A DNA stretch of 6,060 nucleotides from Desulfobacteraceae bacterium (GCA_028572035.1 JAPVWE010000087.1:1-6060); one strand, 5' to 3'; counted from the first letter of the stretch, positions 1 through 5,909 are shown. The notes: generated by a model from the letters alone, not told the origin. Numbers and translations are program-made.

Positions 1-1
1 T

Positions 2-166
2 ACCCCATCACAGGCAGGTGATATAGCTACCCGCTCAGGGGTCAAAAGACTTCTTCTAACCCATTGTTATCCAGAATGTCTGAGGAGTGAGAGAGAAACC
101 CAGTGCCGGAAAACTTACCAGGGAGACCTCATCCTGGCAACTGACCTGATGTCTTTATCGGTTTGA
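2..166 (+). CDS. MBL-fold metallo-hydrolase, C-terminal part (5' end outside the window)
   Basis: Reading frame 2 is open from the first base to a TGA at 164-166 and gives 54 residues. The piece opens with TPSQAGDIATRSGVKRLLLT and then reads HCYPE; an alanine/glycine-rich helix followed by a strand ending in T-H is the typical end of metallo-beta-lactamase-fold hydrolases of the RNase Z / phosphodiesterase-like group (family consensus roughly 'HLTPSEAGEIA..AGVKRLVLTHFYP'). H21 of the fragment would be the last metal-ligand histidine. The tail GDLILATDLMSLSV matches the family's usual 'G.v.lA.Dlm...v' ending, so the C-terminus looks intact. The substrate cannot be deduced from this part. It is transcribed towards the minus-strand operon and separated from it by a 400-bp repeat-rich gap. 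Assignment rests on recalled family consensus, not on an alignment. Confidence 0.72.
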   Translation, partial: TPSQAGDIATRSGVKRLLLTHCYPECLRSERETQCRKTYQGDLILATDLMSLSV

Positions 167-202
167 TAGTTATTTGCTAAGTGTTCAGGTAGCCATCAAG
201 GC

Positions 203-241
203 ACCCCGGTTAAATAGAAAAGAAATAGCATTTAACAGGGT
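203..241. repeat. Imperfect hairpin downstream of the MBL gene
   Basis: GTTAAAT (209-215) pairs with ATTTAAC (230-236), and after one mismatch CCC (205-207) pairs with GGG (238-240), around a 14-nt A-rich loop. It lies 37 nt after the MBL stop and could protect the 3' end of the transcript or slow RNA polymerase, but no T-run follows, so it is not a standard intrinsic terminator. On the minus strand its right end reads TTTACCCTGTTA, identical to the flank plus left tip of the MITE-like element at 5781-5880, so it may be a decayed or shortened relative of that element. Confidence 0.4.
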
Positions 242-250
242 AAACCAAGA

Positions 251-310
251 CCCGCCCGCTTCCGAGTTCCGGAATTCGGAAACTCGCCTGAGGCGAAGCC
301 GATGGCGGGC
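251..310. repeat. Compound palindromic element (REP-like)
   Basis: Several nested inverted repeats occupy 60 bp. The outer arms are CCCGCC (251-256) with GGCGGG (304-309), or alternatively GCCC (254-257) with GGGC (307-310) stacked on GCTTC (258-262) with GAAGC (295-299). Inside are two hairpins: CGAGTT..CCG (263-271) pairing with CGG.AACTCG (277-286) around an EcoRI-like GAATTC, and TCGCC-TGA-GGCGA (about 284-296), which share a few bases. A further small GCC-GAT-GGC sits at 298-306. It is much more GC-rich than its flanks. Such multi-stem extragenic palindromes are usually dispersed in many genomic copies and act as mRNA 3'-end stabilisers or are mobilised by REP-associated transposases; which applies here cannot be told from one copy. 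Confidence 0.55.
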
Positions 311-327
311 AGACACAAAGAATAGAT

Positions 328-399
328 ATGAGTTTTACCCCCTTATCTGAAAAGGAGGAACGCATTGCAAGAAAAATAGTTCATCAAAAAGGGTATTAG
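328..399 (+). pseudogene. N-terminal remnant of a GxxExxY-family protein
   Basis: An ATG at 328 opens a 23-codon frame closed by TAG at 397-399. The peptide begins MSFTPLSEKEERIARKIV, which resembles the start of GxxExxY proteins (recalled pattern 'M.F.PLS..EE.iakkIVdaayKVHk.LGPGLLE.vYE'). It stops matching exactly after 'KIV', with no KVH or LGPGLLE segment, so at most the first 18 or so codons of a gene of about 120-140 codons survive. There is no clear Shine-Dalgarno upstream. Immediately downstream are tandem repeats (417-440) of the kind I associate with GxxExxY neighbourhoods, which suits an internal deletion that removed most of the gene. The peptide is short, so chance resemblance is possible. 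Confidence 0.42.
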
Positions 400-416
400 A
401 AGAATAACTCTGTAAT

Positions 417-440
417 CTTAGTGCCTTGGTGTCTTAGTGG
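417..440. repeat. Three tandem 8-bp repeats, consensus CTTRGTGN
   Basis: CTTAGTGC (417-424), CTTGGTGT (425-432) and CTTAGTGG (433-440) follow each other without spacing, and a CTGAA follows. Degenerate runs of this type (CTTTGTGN/CTTAGTGN) are a familiar intergenic sequence in many environmental bacterial genomes. No reading frame uses them here. The function is unknown. Confidence 0.55.
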
Positions 441-484
441 CTGAATAGTCACGTTATTTGAAAGAGCATGGTTTTCTCGCAATC

Positions 485-541
485 GTTCACCAGTGTTTAA
501 CGGGCCCGGGGCAATTTCCTCTGGGGCTTATTTGGGTGAAC
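485..541. repeat. Long-range inverted repeat in the gap between convergent genes
   Basis: GTTCACC (485-491) and GGTGAAC (535-541) are perfect 7-bp arms around a 43-nt, GC-rich interior that contains the palindrome GGGCCC (502-507) and two direct copies of GGGGC. The right arm can instead form a short hairpin with the next bases, GGTGA (535-539), loop ACAA, TCACC (544-548), followed on the plus strand by TTTT (549-552). That competing structure could be a weak terminator for plus-strand transcription just before it meets the opposing operon. There is no T-run in the minus direction, so it does not obviously terminate the operon. Confidence 0.35.
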
Positions 542-567
542 AATCACCTTTTCTCTAATATACCTTT

Positions 568-1080
568 TCAGGGATGTCTCATCCTGAATCTCTGGAGAAC
601 ATCATGAAAGGCCTCTATCTGAAGGGGATGCTTCTCACTCCGGAATAGATGGGTTAAACAGTGGCAATCTGAGGAGCCAAATCCAGGGGGCCCGCTTTTC
701 ATGATTGAAGAAAGGGCCTCAGCAATCTCACATTCATGCCTTTGGGAGGACCTGATCGGAATGGAAAGAAAACCGTCAGATTCCTGGGTAAGATAATCGA
801 TGTGCCAGTGCTTTTTTTTCCTCTTTTGTCTGTGTCTTTCAATCCTGGCCCTCAGGCTATTCATTGCGGAACCCACATAGATATAGTATCCTTTTTGAAA
901 CCAAAACTTACCCAATCGACCAATCTCTATGCGCCTCTCCCTTTCTAATTGTAAGACCAAAAGATAGCTTCCCCTGTCCTTTATCTCTTGCCTCAAATAG
1001 TCCCAGGGAATCTCCAAGATCTTAACTTCCTGGCCAATACTAAGATCAGATTTCCATTCTATTGCCACAGGGAGAATCAT
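568..1080 (-). CDS. DUF123 / GIY-YIG-like protein, probably a remnant of an SfsA-DUF123 fusion
   Basis: The 170-residue product has the DUF123 (PF01986, GIY-YIG-like) layout. GSYLLVLQL (37-45) takes the 'GIY' strand position and YYIYVGSA (65-72) the 'YIG' position; basic R77/R79/R83, HWHIDYL (91-97), IPIRSS (107-112) with E116/E118, and a Cys-containing GFGSSDCHCLTHLF (133-146) follow. Stand-alone DUF123 proteins have no settled function; the fold suggests a nuclease-like DNA-binding role. Residues 1-36 are not part of the domain and resemble the C-terminal end of SfsA (ILPVAIEW...IPWD), as expected if the ancestor was an SfsA-DUF123 fusion whose first part is gone. The ATG at 1080 has no Shine-Dalgarno, and the frame stays open back to the msbA stop (1144) with no better start. 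It is last in the minus-strand run, 63 nt after msbA. Domain call is firm, SfsA link inferred, expression doubtful. Confidence 0.8.
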   Translation of the reverse strand: MILPVAIEWKSDLSIGQEVKILEIPWDYLRQEIKDRGSYLLVLQLERERRIEIGRLGKFWFQKGYYIYVGSAMNSLRARIERHRQKRKKKHWHIDYLTQESDGFLSIPIRSSQRHECEIAEALSSIMKSGPPGFGSSDCHCLTHLFRSEKHPLQIEAFHDVLQRFRMRHP

Positions 1081-1089
1081 TAGATCATT

Positions 1090-1107
1090 GCTAACGTTTA
1101 GCGTTAG
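1090..1107. repeat. Overlapping inverted repeats between msbA and the DUF123 gene
   Basis: CTAACG (1091-1096) and CGTTAG (1102-1107) are perfect arms with a 5-nt spacer, and GCTAA (1090-1094) with TTAGC (1098-1102) form a second, overlapping pair. They lie 10 nt upstream of the DUF123 start codon, so a hairpin would occupy the place where a ribosome binding site should be. It may mark the junction where upstream sequence was lost; it lacks the T-run of a terminator. Confidence 0.4.
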
Positions 1108-1143
1108 ATTGTGGCGTAAAGACCACGCGGCACCCAGGGGGGA

Positions 1144-2958
1144 TCAGGGCCTAAACTGGATGTCGTAGAGGTCCCTGTATCTGCCGTTTGCGGAGACAAG
1201 TTTCTCGTGTGTGCCTGACTCGACAATCCTACCATCCTCCAGAACATAGATTCGATCAGCCCTCCTGATTGTACTCAGGCGGTGGGACACAATGAAGATG
1301 GTCATCTGGCCAAGCAGCTTCTCTATGGCTTCCTGGATATGGAGCTCACTCTCCGGGTCAAGGGCCGAGGCAGGCTCATCAAGAATCATGACAGCCGGGT
1401 CTTTAAGAACAGCCCTGGCTATGGCAATTCTCTGTCTCTGTCCACCAGAAAGAAGGGTTCCCCTATCACCAACAATTGTTTCATATCCATCTGAAAAGGC
1501 CGTGATAAAATCGTGGGCCTGGGCAATCTTGGCCGCATTTTCAATATCTTCCTCGCTACATTGGCCTCCATTATAATTGATATTGTTGGCTATGGTATCA
1601 TGAAAAAGGAGGCTCTCCTGGCTTACTGTAGCAATCTGACCTCTCAAGGACTCCAGTGTTGCATCCCTGATATCCATTCCATCAATGGTTATAGAGCCAG
1701 ACACTACATCGTAAAAACGGGGAATGAGATCCAAGAGGGTACTCTTACCTGCCCCAGTGGAACCCACAAAGGCCACCATTTCCCCTGCACTTACTGTAAA
1801 AGAGATGTCGCGCAAGATTAATTCCCCTGGTTTGTAGCTGAAATCAACATGAGAAAACACTATGGTATTTTCGAATCTCGCCATCTTCCTTGCTCCCGGC
1901 TTATCCTGTATGTCTGGCACGGTATGCATTATGTCAAAGACCCTTCTTGTTGCACCCTGAAGGGTATTCAAATTGATATTTATCCTGGCCAGATTTTTCA
2001 CAGGGGCATAGGCCGCGGCAAAGGCATAAAGCATTGCAATAAGTTCTCCCAAGGTATGTTGGAAGTAAATCTTTCCTATCAGCAAGATACCGGGGACAAT
2101 CAAGAATACACTTGCATCCATCATGGGCCCGATGCCCAACTGCCACCTAGTCCAGTGCATAACTTTTTTATACAGATTACCGGCAAGGTTCCCGAATCTC
2201 TCGGCTTCATATGTACCCCTACAGAATCCCTTAATGACCTTGAGTAATAAAATAATCTCCTGATAGCTTGATGTCACCTCGGCTGTAGCATCCTGTACCC
2301 TGGTGGAATGTTTTTTGACCTTGCTGCCAAAAAGCCTGACCAGACCAACAATTAAGGGGATAGCAATAATGGTCAGTATGGTAAGTTTATAATTCATCAA
2401 AAGGAGATAGGCAACAAAGACTGCTGCTGTGAAGGGATGCTGTACAAGACCGATAATGATATTGCTTATATAACCCTGCATCACTGTCAGGTCTGCTGTA
2501 GCCCTTGCTATAAGCTCCCCACTCTTGCGCTTATGATAAAATGTGAGGGGCAGGGAGATAAACTTTTCAGCCAGATCGACCCGTAATGTCTTAATGGCCC
2601 GGTTTGAGAAGGCTGCTCCTGCAAGCTCACCTAGATACCGGGTAATCGATTTAAAGACCACTGAAAGGAATGCAACGACGGAAAGAAGGATGAGCAATAG
2701 GTTCGGTGAGATCCCGGTTATCAGAACCAGCTCTGTTTTCTCAAATGAGAAGGGAGGGGTGAATATGAGCCAGGGAATCCTCCACTCAACAGGATCACTC
2801 GTGCTTTTCATTCCTTCGTCAATAAGGGGCTGCAGGAGGTAGGCAGGTACCACAACAAATAAGGCTGATATAGCGCTCAGGATAATTGCCACTACTATCA
2901 GGCCCCGATGGGCCTTGGCATAGATGGCAATATCATGGCCGAGAATTCTGTCTAACAT
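1144..2958 (-). CDS. msbA: MsbA-type lipid A export ABC transporter (permease fused to ATPase)
   Basis: This half-transporter would work as a homodimer flipping lipid A-core across the inner membrane. Numbered from the ATG at 2958 (604 residues), six membrane helices lie near 19-43, 86-109, 165-186, 190-209, 278-299 and 304-322. The nucleotide-binding domain has an A-loop Tyr375 (DFSY), Walker A GSTGAGKST (399-407), Q-loop Gln447, signature LSGGQ (503-507), Walker B ending in D527-E528 (written DEPASALD) and switch His559 (VSHRLST). All catalytic residues are present. The loop between TM1 and TM2 is about 30 residues longer than in E. coli MsbA (582 aa) and is rich in Trp, Pro and Phe. Start choice: an in-frame TTG at 2976 overlaps the dehydrogenase stop and has no Shine-Dalgarno. 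The ATG at 2958 begins 4 nt after that stop, has only a distant GAAG, and is likely translated by coupling. The neighbouring heptosyltransferase supports lipid A over a generic multidrug substrate; the latter is the alternative. Confidence 0.86.
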   Translation of the reverse strand: MLDRILGHDIAIYAKAHRGLIVVAIILSAISALFVVVPAYLLQPLIDEGMKSTSDPVEWRIPWLIFTPPFSFEKTELVLITGISPNLLLILLSVVAFLSVVFKSITRYLGELAGAAFSNRAIKTLRVDLAEKFISLPLTFYHKRKSGELIARATADLTVMQGYISNIIIGLVQHPFTAAVFVAYLLLMNYKLTILTIIAIPLIVGLVRLFGSKVKKHSTRVQDATAEVTSSYQEIILLLKVIKGFCRGTYEAERFGNLAGNLYKKVMHWTRWQLGIGPMMDASVFLIVPGILLIGKIYFQHTLGELIAMLYAFAAAYAPVKNLARININLNTLQGATRRVFDIMHTVPDIQDKPGARKMARFENTIVFSHVDFSYKPGELILRDISFTVSAGEMVAFVGSTGAGKSTLLDLIPRFYDVVSGSITIDGMDIRDATLESLRGQIATVSQESLLFHDTIANNINYNGGQCSEEDIENAAKIAQAHDFITAFSDGYETIVGDRGTLLSGGQRQRIAIARAVLKDPAVMILDEPASALDPESELHIQEAIEKLLGQMTIFIVSHRLSTIRRADRIYVLEDGRIVESGTHEKLVSANGRYRDLYDIQFRP

Positions 2959-2962
2959 GTAG

Positions 2963-4114
2963 CTAAACTGCTTCAATTAATCGAGAGATCACGATCCGCT
3001 GAACCTCGCTTGTTCCTTCACCAATCTCTAACAGCTTATGATCTCGATAGAATCTCTCAACATCATATTCCTTCATCAACCCATAACCCCCATGGAGCTG
3101 AACAGCATGGTCAACACACCTACCCATGACCTCAGAGCAGTATAATTTGGCCATGGCCGCAAGTTTTCCAATCGGCTGTTCATTGTCTCTCATCCAGCAG
3201 GCCTTATAGAGGAGCAGTCTCGCGCACTCTATCTCTGTTGCCATATCGGCCAATTTAAAGGCATTGACCTGAAAGGTAGATATCGGTTTGCCAAATTGAA
3301 TCCTTTCCTGGGAGTATTTTAGGGCCATATCAAAGGCACCCTGTGCTCCCCCCAAACCCATTGCAGCGAGTGAGAGTCTGCCTCCATCCAGGGTTCCAAG
3401 CATCTGATGAAAGCCGTGGCCTATTGGACCCAGAAGATTTTCCTTTGGTACCCTGCAGTCATCAAAATATAGCTCACTCGTATCGGATGCCCGCCACATC
3501 AGCTTACCATGCATAGTCCTGGCCTCAAAGCCAGGGGTACCCCTCTCCACTATAACCGATGTTAGTTCCGGCCGGCCATCTTCCCTTGTCCCTGACCTGG
3601 ATAGCACTATGACACCGGCAGTAATATCAGTTGTCCCATTGGTGATAAATATCTTACTCCCATTTATTACCCATTCGTCTCCATCAAGAACAGCGGTTGT
3701 CTGTGTATTTCCAGCATCCGATCCGGCATTAGGCTCAGTCAGTCCAAAGGCCCAGAGGGTCTCGCCCCTACATGCCTTTGGGAGATACTTCCTTTTCTGT
3801 GCCTCATTTCCGTAATAGTAAAGGGGCCCAATACCCAGGGAATTAGCAGCAGCGATGGTGGCAGCATGTGACCCATCAACCCTGGCAATTTCTTCAGTAG
3901 CAATGATATAGGACATATAATCCATTCCCTGGCCCTCATATTCTTCAGATACAAACATACCAAAAAGGCCAAGTCCAGCCATGGCATTCATGGTATCGTA
4001 AGAAAACTCCTCTCTCTCATCCAGGTCCCTGGCTACAGGCTTGATCTCCTTTTCAGCAAAATCCCGTACAGATTTTCTTAAGATGTCATGTTCCATGGAT
4101 AATGAAAAATCCAT
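2963..4114 (-). CDS. Acyl-CoA dehydrogenase (short/medium-chain type)
   Basis: A full-length 383-residue FAD enzyme that introduces the alpha-beta double bond into an acyl-CoA and passes electrons to electron-transfer flavoprotein in the cytoplasm. Order of parts: helical N-terminal domain (1-118), beta domain with the flavin/substrate motif FGLTEPNAGSD (123-133) and FITNG (156-160), then the C-terminal helical domain with ERIQFGKPIS (270-279), QLHGGYGLMKEY (339-350) and the catalytic base Glu366 in GEGTSEVQR. The alternative base position used by isovaleryl- and long-chain enzymes (helix G, 'LDxER') is Gly here (LDGGRLSLA, 242-250), so Glu366 should be the base, as in butyryl/medium-chain and glutaryl-like members. 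Exact substrate is not readable. GAGG at 4122-4125, 7 nt before the ATG, fixes the start. It sits between a heptosyltransferase and msbA with no ETF or thiolase beside it. The family call is safe, the pathway is not. Confidence 0.93.
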   Translation of the reverse strand: MDFSLSMEHDILRKSVRDFAEKEIKPVARDLDEREEFSYDTMNAMAGLGLFGMFVSEEYEGQGMDYMSYIIATEEIARVDGSHAATIAAANSLGIGPLYYYGNEAQKRKYLPKACRGETLWAFGLTEPNAGSDAGNTQTTAVLDGDEWVINGSKIFITNGTTDITAGVIVLSRSGTREDGRPELTSVIVERGTPGFEARTMHGKLMWRASDTSELYFDDCRVPKENLLGPIGHGFHQMLGTLDGGRLSLAAMGLGGAQGAFDMALKYSQERIQFGKPISTFQVNAFKLADMATEIECARLLLYKACWMRDNEQPIGKLAAMAKLYCSEVMGRCVDHAVQLHGGYGLMKEYDVERFYRDHKLLEIGEGTSEVQRIVISRLIEAV

Positions 4115-4177
4115 ACTTTTTCCTCGCCTCTAAAATTACTAGCGATGTTTGCTTTTACCACTTTGTAGCGAAATCAG

Positions 4178-5149
4178 TCAAGACATAAATTCGTACCGGA
4201 GTTTCCTGAATCTTGAGGAAACCCATTGTTTTTCCTTAATCTTCTTATAGATAACCTCATGCGGTTTAACACCAGCAATTACCGTAACATCCGGGCCTAA
4301 TGGAGTCCACTGAAGAGGATAGCTGTTTCTAAAGAGGGCTATTGTGGGTGTTCCAAGCATTGCTGCAAGGTGTGTTATGCCACTGTCGTGCCCAATGTAA
4401 AAGGAGGCCTCTTTGAGCAACAATAGAAGCCCGTCTTTGTTGGGGGAAATAATAATCTCTATTTCTTCCCCTGAGAGCTCTTTGGCAAAAATCTGATACC
4501 ATTCCTCTTCCGCAGGCCCTAAAAGCAGGACTCTTTTTTGAAATATCTCGAGATCTCTTCCCCTTATCAGGTCAAGCCAGAATTCAGGTGGATAGTTTTT
4601 CTTTTTGCTTCCAGAACCGGGATGCAAAACAATCATGCCCCCCGATCTCGATAGCTTGTTTTTTGTAAGCAGGGGTCTCCTGCCAGCCTCTTCTATGGCC
4701 TCCTCAGGATTAACAGGCAATCCAGATTCCTTAAGACATGATGCTAAATATAGTGCAACATGGATTTTTTCTTCCTTAGGTGGAAAAGGTGGAAATGAAA
4801 AGACAGGGATATGTTTCAGGCACTTTTGTAAGGCTTCTTTTACCTTACCGGCAGGGTCACTGAGAAAAGAGATTACCCTGTCTACCTCAGGGAAGGGGAT
4901 ATCCTTGCAATTCGGTTCCTCCAAGAACAGGGTATGCCATCCTCCCTTTTCGTAATCAAGAAAATCCTTTAACAAGGGTTTTAGGAAGTCAACTCCCGGT
5001 CTTCTCCCCAATAATGTTAATTCTACCTTATCGGCTATTTGATGAATGGCCGGAGTCAACAGTAAAGTGTCACCTAAGGCGCTCGGTCGGATAATTAAGG
5101 CTCTCAATGTATCTGGACTAACCCCATTACTCAACAGTGAGTCACACAA
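4178..5149 (-). CDS. Family 9 glycosyltransferase (ADP-heptose:LPS heptosyltransferase type)
   Basis: It would transfer a heptose from ADP-heptose to the growing LPS inner core on the cytoplasmic face of the inner membrane. The N-terminal Rossmann half has ALIIRPSALGDTLLLTPAI (17-35), where Asp27 matches the catalytic Asp of WaaC/WaaF. The C-terminal half has LHPGSGSKKKNYPPEFW (175-191) with the donor-phosphate lysine, and YIGHDSGITHLAAMLGTPT (251-269) with Asp255 as donor-binding residue; all are GT9 hallmarks. Length 323 compares with about 330-350 for the family, with a compact middle. The frame opens at TTG (5149), 2 nt after the cvpA stop, with AGGA too close to serve as ribosome binding site. 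Family similarity begins only at residue 17, so the TTG at 5107 (309 residues) is an equal candidate. No in-frame ATG precedes the conserved block. Translation is probably coupled to cvpA. WaaC, WaaF and WaaQ-like members cannot be separated by eye. Confidence 0.87.
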   Translation of the reverse strand: MCDSLLSNGVSPDTLRALIIRPSALGDTLLLTPAIHQIADKVELTLLGRRPGVDFLKPLLKDFLDYEKGGWHTLFLEEPNCKDIPFPEVDRVISFLSDPAGKVKEALQKCLKHIPVFSFPPFPPKEEKIHVALYLASCLKESGLPVNPEEAIEEAGRRPLLTKNKLSRSGGMIVLHPGSGSKKKNYPPEFWLDLIRGRDLEIFQKRVLLLGPAEEEWYQIFAKELSGEEIEIIISPNKDGLLLLLKEASFYIGHDSGITHLAAMLGTPTIALFRNSYPLQWTPLGPDVTVIAGVKPHEVIYKKIKEKQWVSSRFRKLRYEFMS

Positions 5150-5151
5150 TC

Positions 5152-5736
5152 CTATTCTTTTTTATCTGGAAGGATCTCGGGGATGCTTTTAACCGCCTCT
5201 TTCCCCTCAGAGATCATCTTACCCACTTTTCCAGACTCTTGAGAGATTCTTTTTTTCCAGGTCTTGTAGAGATCTGGTGAAATGAGCCTGGCCATTGATT
5301 GATAGGTGACAATCACCAGACGAGCTGCCTTTGATTTGACTATCAGGGGATTCTTTGAGGGCATAAAAAAGGTAAGGAGTACGATCAGGAGATAACAGAT
5401 GATAATCCCTTTAGTCAGGGCAAAACAAACACCAAGGCTTCTATCAAACCAGCCAATAAAAAGTTTTTTAAAGAGGTGGTGTAAAAGGAGACCAAACAGA
5501 TTGCAGACAATAACCACCAAGATGAATAGAATGATAAAACTAATAAGGGGAAGGAATCTCTCGAAAGGTATGTGGGCCCTTAAAAGGTTGGCCACAGGGT
5601 GATAGTAGTGATTGCCAACCAAGAATCCAAAAATGATACCGGCAAGAGAAGATATCTCTCTGAAAAAGCCCCTGAAGATGCCCTTGATAAGGAAAAAGGT
5701 TATCAATCCAAGGATGATAATATCAAGGATATTCAT
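5152..5736 (-). CDS. cvpA: CvpA family inner-membrane protein
   Basis: The 194-residue product starts MNILDIIILGLITFFLIKGI and continues FRGFFREISSLAGIIFGFLVG, the characteristic CvpA opening (LD-hydrophobic helix, G-x-x-R-G-F-x-R-E, then a glycine-rich second helix). Four membrane helices are visible near 4-20, 28-42, 62-88 and 102-125, followed by a charged, cytoplasmic-type tail (127-194) rich in Lys, Glu and Ser, somewhat longer than in the shortest family members. CvpA was first linked to colicin V production and purF in E. coli; its molecular role is unsettled, with later links to envelope stress and bile/cationic peptide tolerance. The start ATG has AGGA at 5744-5747, about 7 nt upstream. 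It is the first gene of the minus-strand run, directly behind a MITE-like element, and its stop lies 2 nt from the heptosyltransferase start, which ties it to envelope functions here. Confidence 0.9.
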   Translation of the reverse strand: MNILDIIILGLITFFLIKGIFRGFFREISSLAGIIFGFLVGNHYYHPVANLLRAHIPFERFLPLISFIILFILVVIVCNLFGLLLHHLFKKLFIGWFDRSLGVCFALTKGIIICYLLIVLLTFFMPSKNPLIVKSKAARLVIVTYQSMARLISPDLYKTWKKRISQESGKVGKMISEGKEAVKSIPEILPDKKE

Positions 5737-5780
5737 GTGTAATTCCTACAAAGGCAGTTTTCATAAGTCAAGTCCATTTA

Positions 5781-5880
5781 CCCTGTTAGAAAGAAAATTT
5801 TGCCATTTATGGCGTGCTGAAAAACAAATAAGGTTGAGCTGAATCTAATTCGCCTATGGCTGACAAAGCTTCTAACAGGG
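5781..5880. mobile_element. MITE-like element, 100 bp, 11-bp terminal inverted repeats, TTTA target duplication
   Basis: CCCTGTTAGAA (5781-5791) and its exact reverse complement TTCTAACAGGG (5870-5880) are the ends, and both are directly flanked by TTTA (5777-5780 and 5881-5884), as expected for a 4-bp target-site duplication. Similarity between the two ends continues loosely inwards: GCCAT recurs about 21-26 bp from each tip, each time as part of a small hairpin (GCCAT-TT-ATGGC at 5802-5813; GCC-TAT-GGC at 5852-5860). No open frame fits inside, so it would depend on a transposase in trans. IS families making 4-5-bp duplications with C-starting ends (for example IS1380- or IS701-like) are possible parents, but I cannot name one. 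It lies between divergent genes and could affect the cvpA promoter. Confidence 0.62.
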
Positions 5881-5909
5881 TTTAGGGATTCTACCTAATT
5901 TTTTCCTTA

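Noticed and set aside
1..170. Structured non-coding RNA at the start of the window
   Set aside because: The stretch is fully explained by the coding frame of an MBL-fold C-terminus ending in TGA at 164-166.
417..440. CRISPR array
   Set aside because: The repeats are 8 bp, contiguous and without spacers; no cas genes are present.
736..948. Plus-strand 70-codon frame opposite the DUF123 gene
   Set aside because: Antisense shadow over the HWHIDYL and YIYVGSA motifs of the real gene.
1090..1115. Integron attC-like site (CTAACG / CGTTAGAT)
   Set aside because: Core-like words are present, but they are only 5 nt apart, with no paired inner boxes or extrahelical spacing, and no integron integrase or cassette array is visible.
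1513..2247. Plus-strand open frames of 102 and 132 codons opposite msbA
   Set aside because: They lie antisense to conserved ABC transporter coding sequence, have odd Cys/His/Pro-rich composition and no family resemblance; they are shadows of msbA.
2959..2976. TTG at 2976 as the msbA start
   Set aside because: It needs a 14-nt overlap with the dehydrogenase, is TTG and has no Shine-Dalgarno; the ATG at 2958 just after the stop is more likely, though not proven.
4605..4955. Plus-strand 116-codon frame opposite the heptosyltransferase
   Set aside because: Antisense to GT9 motifs, no ribosome binding site, no recognisable domain.
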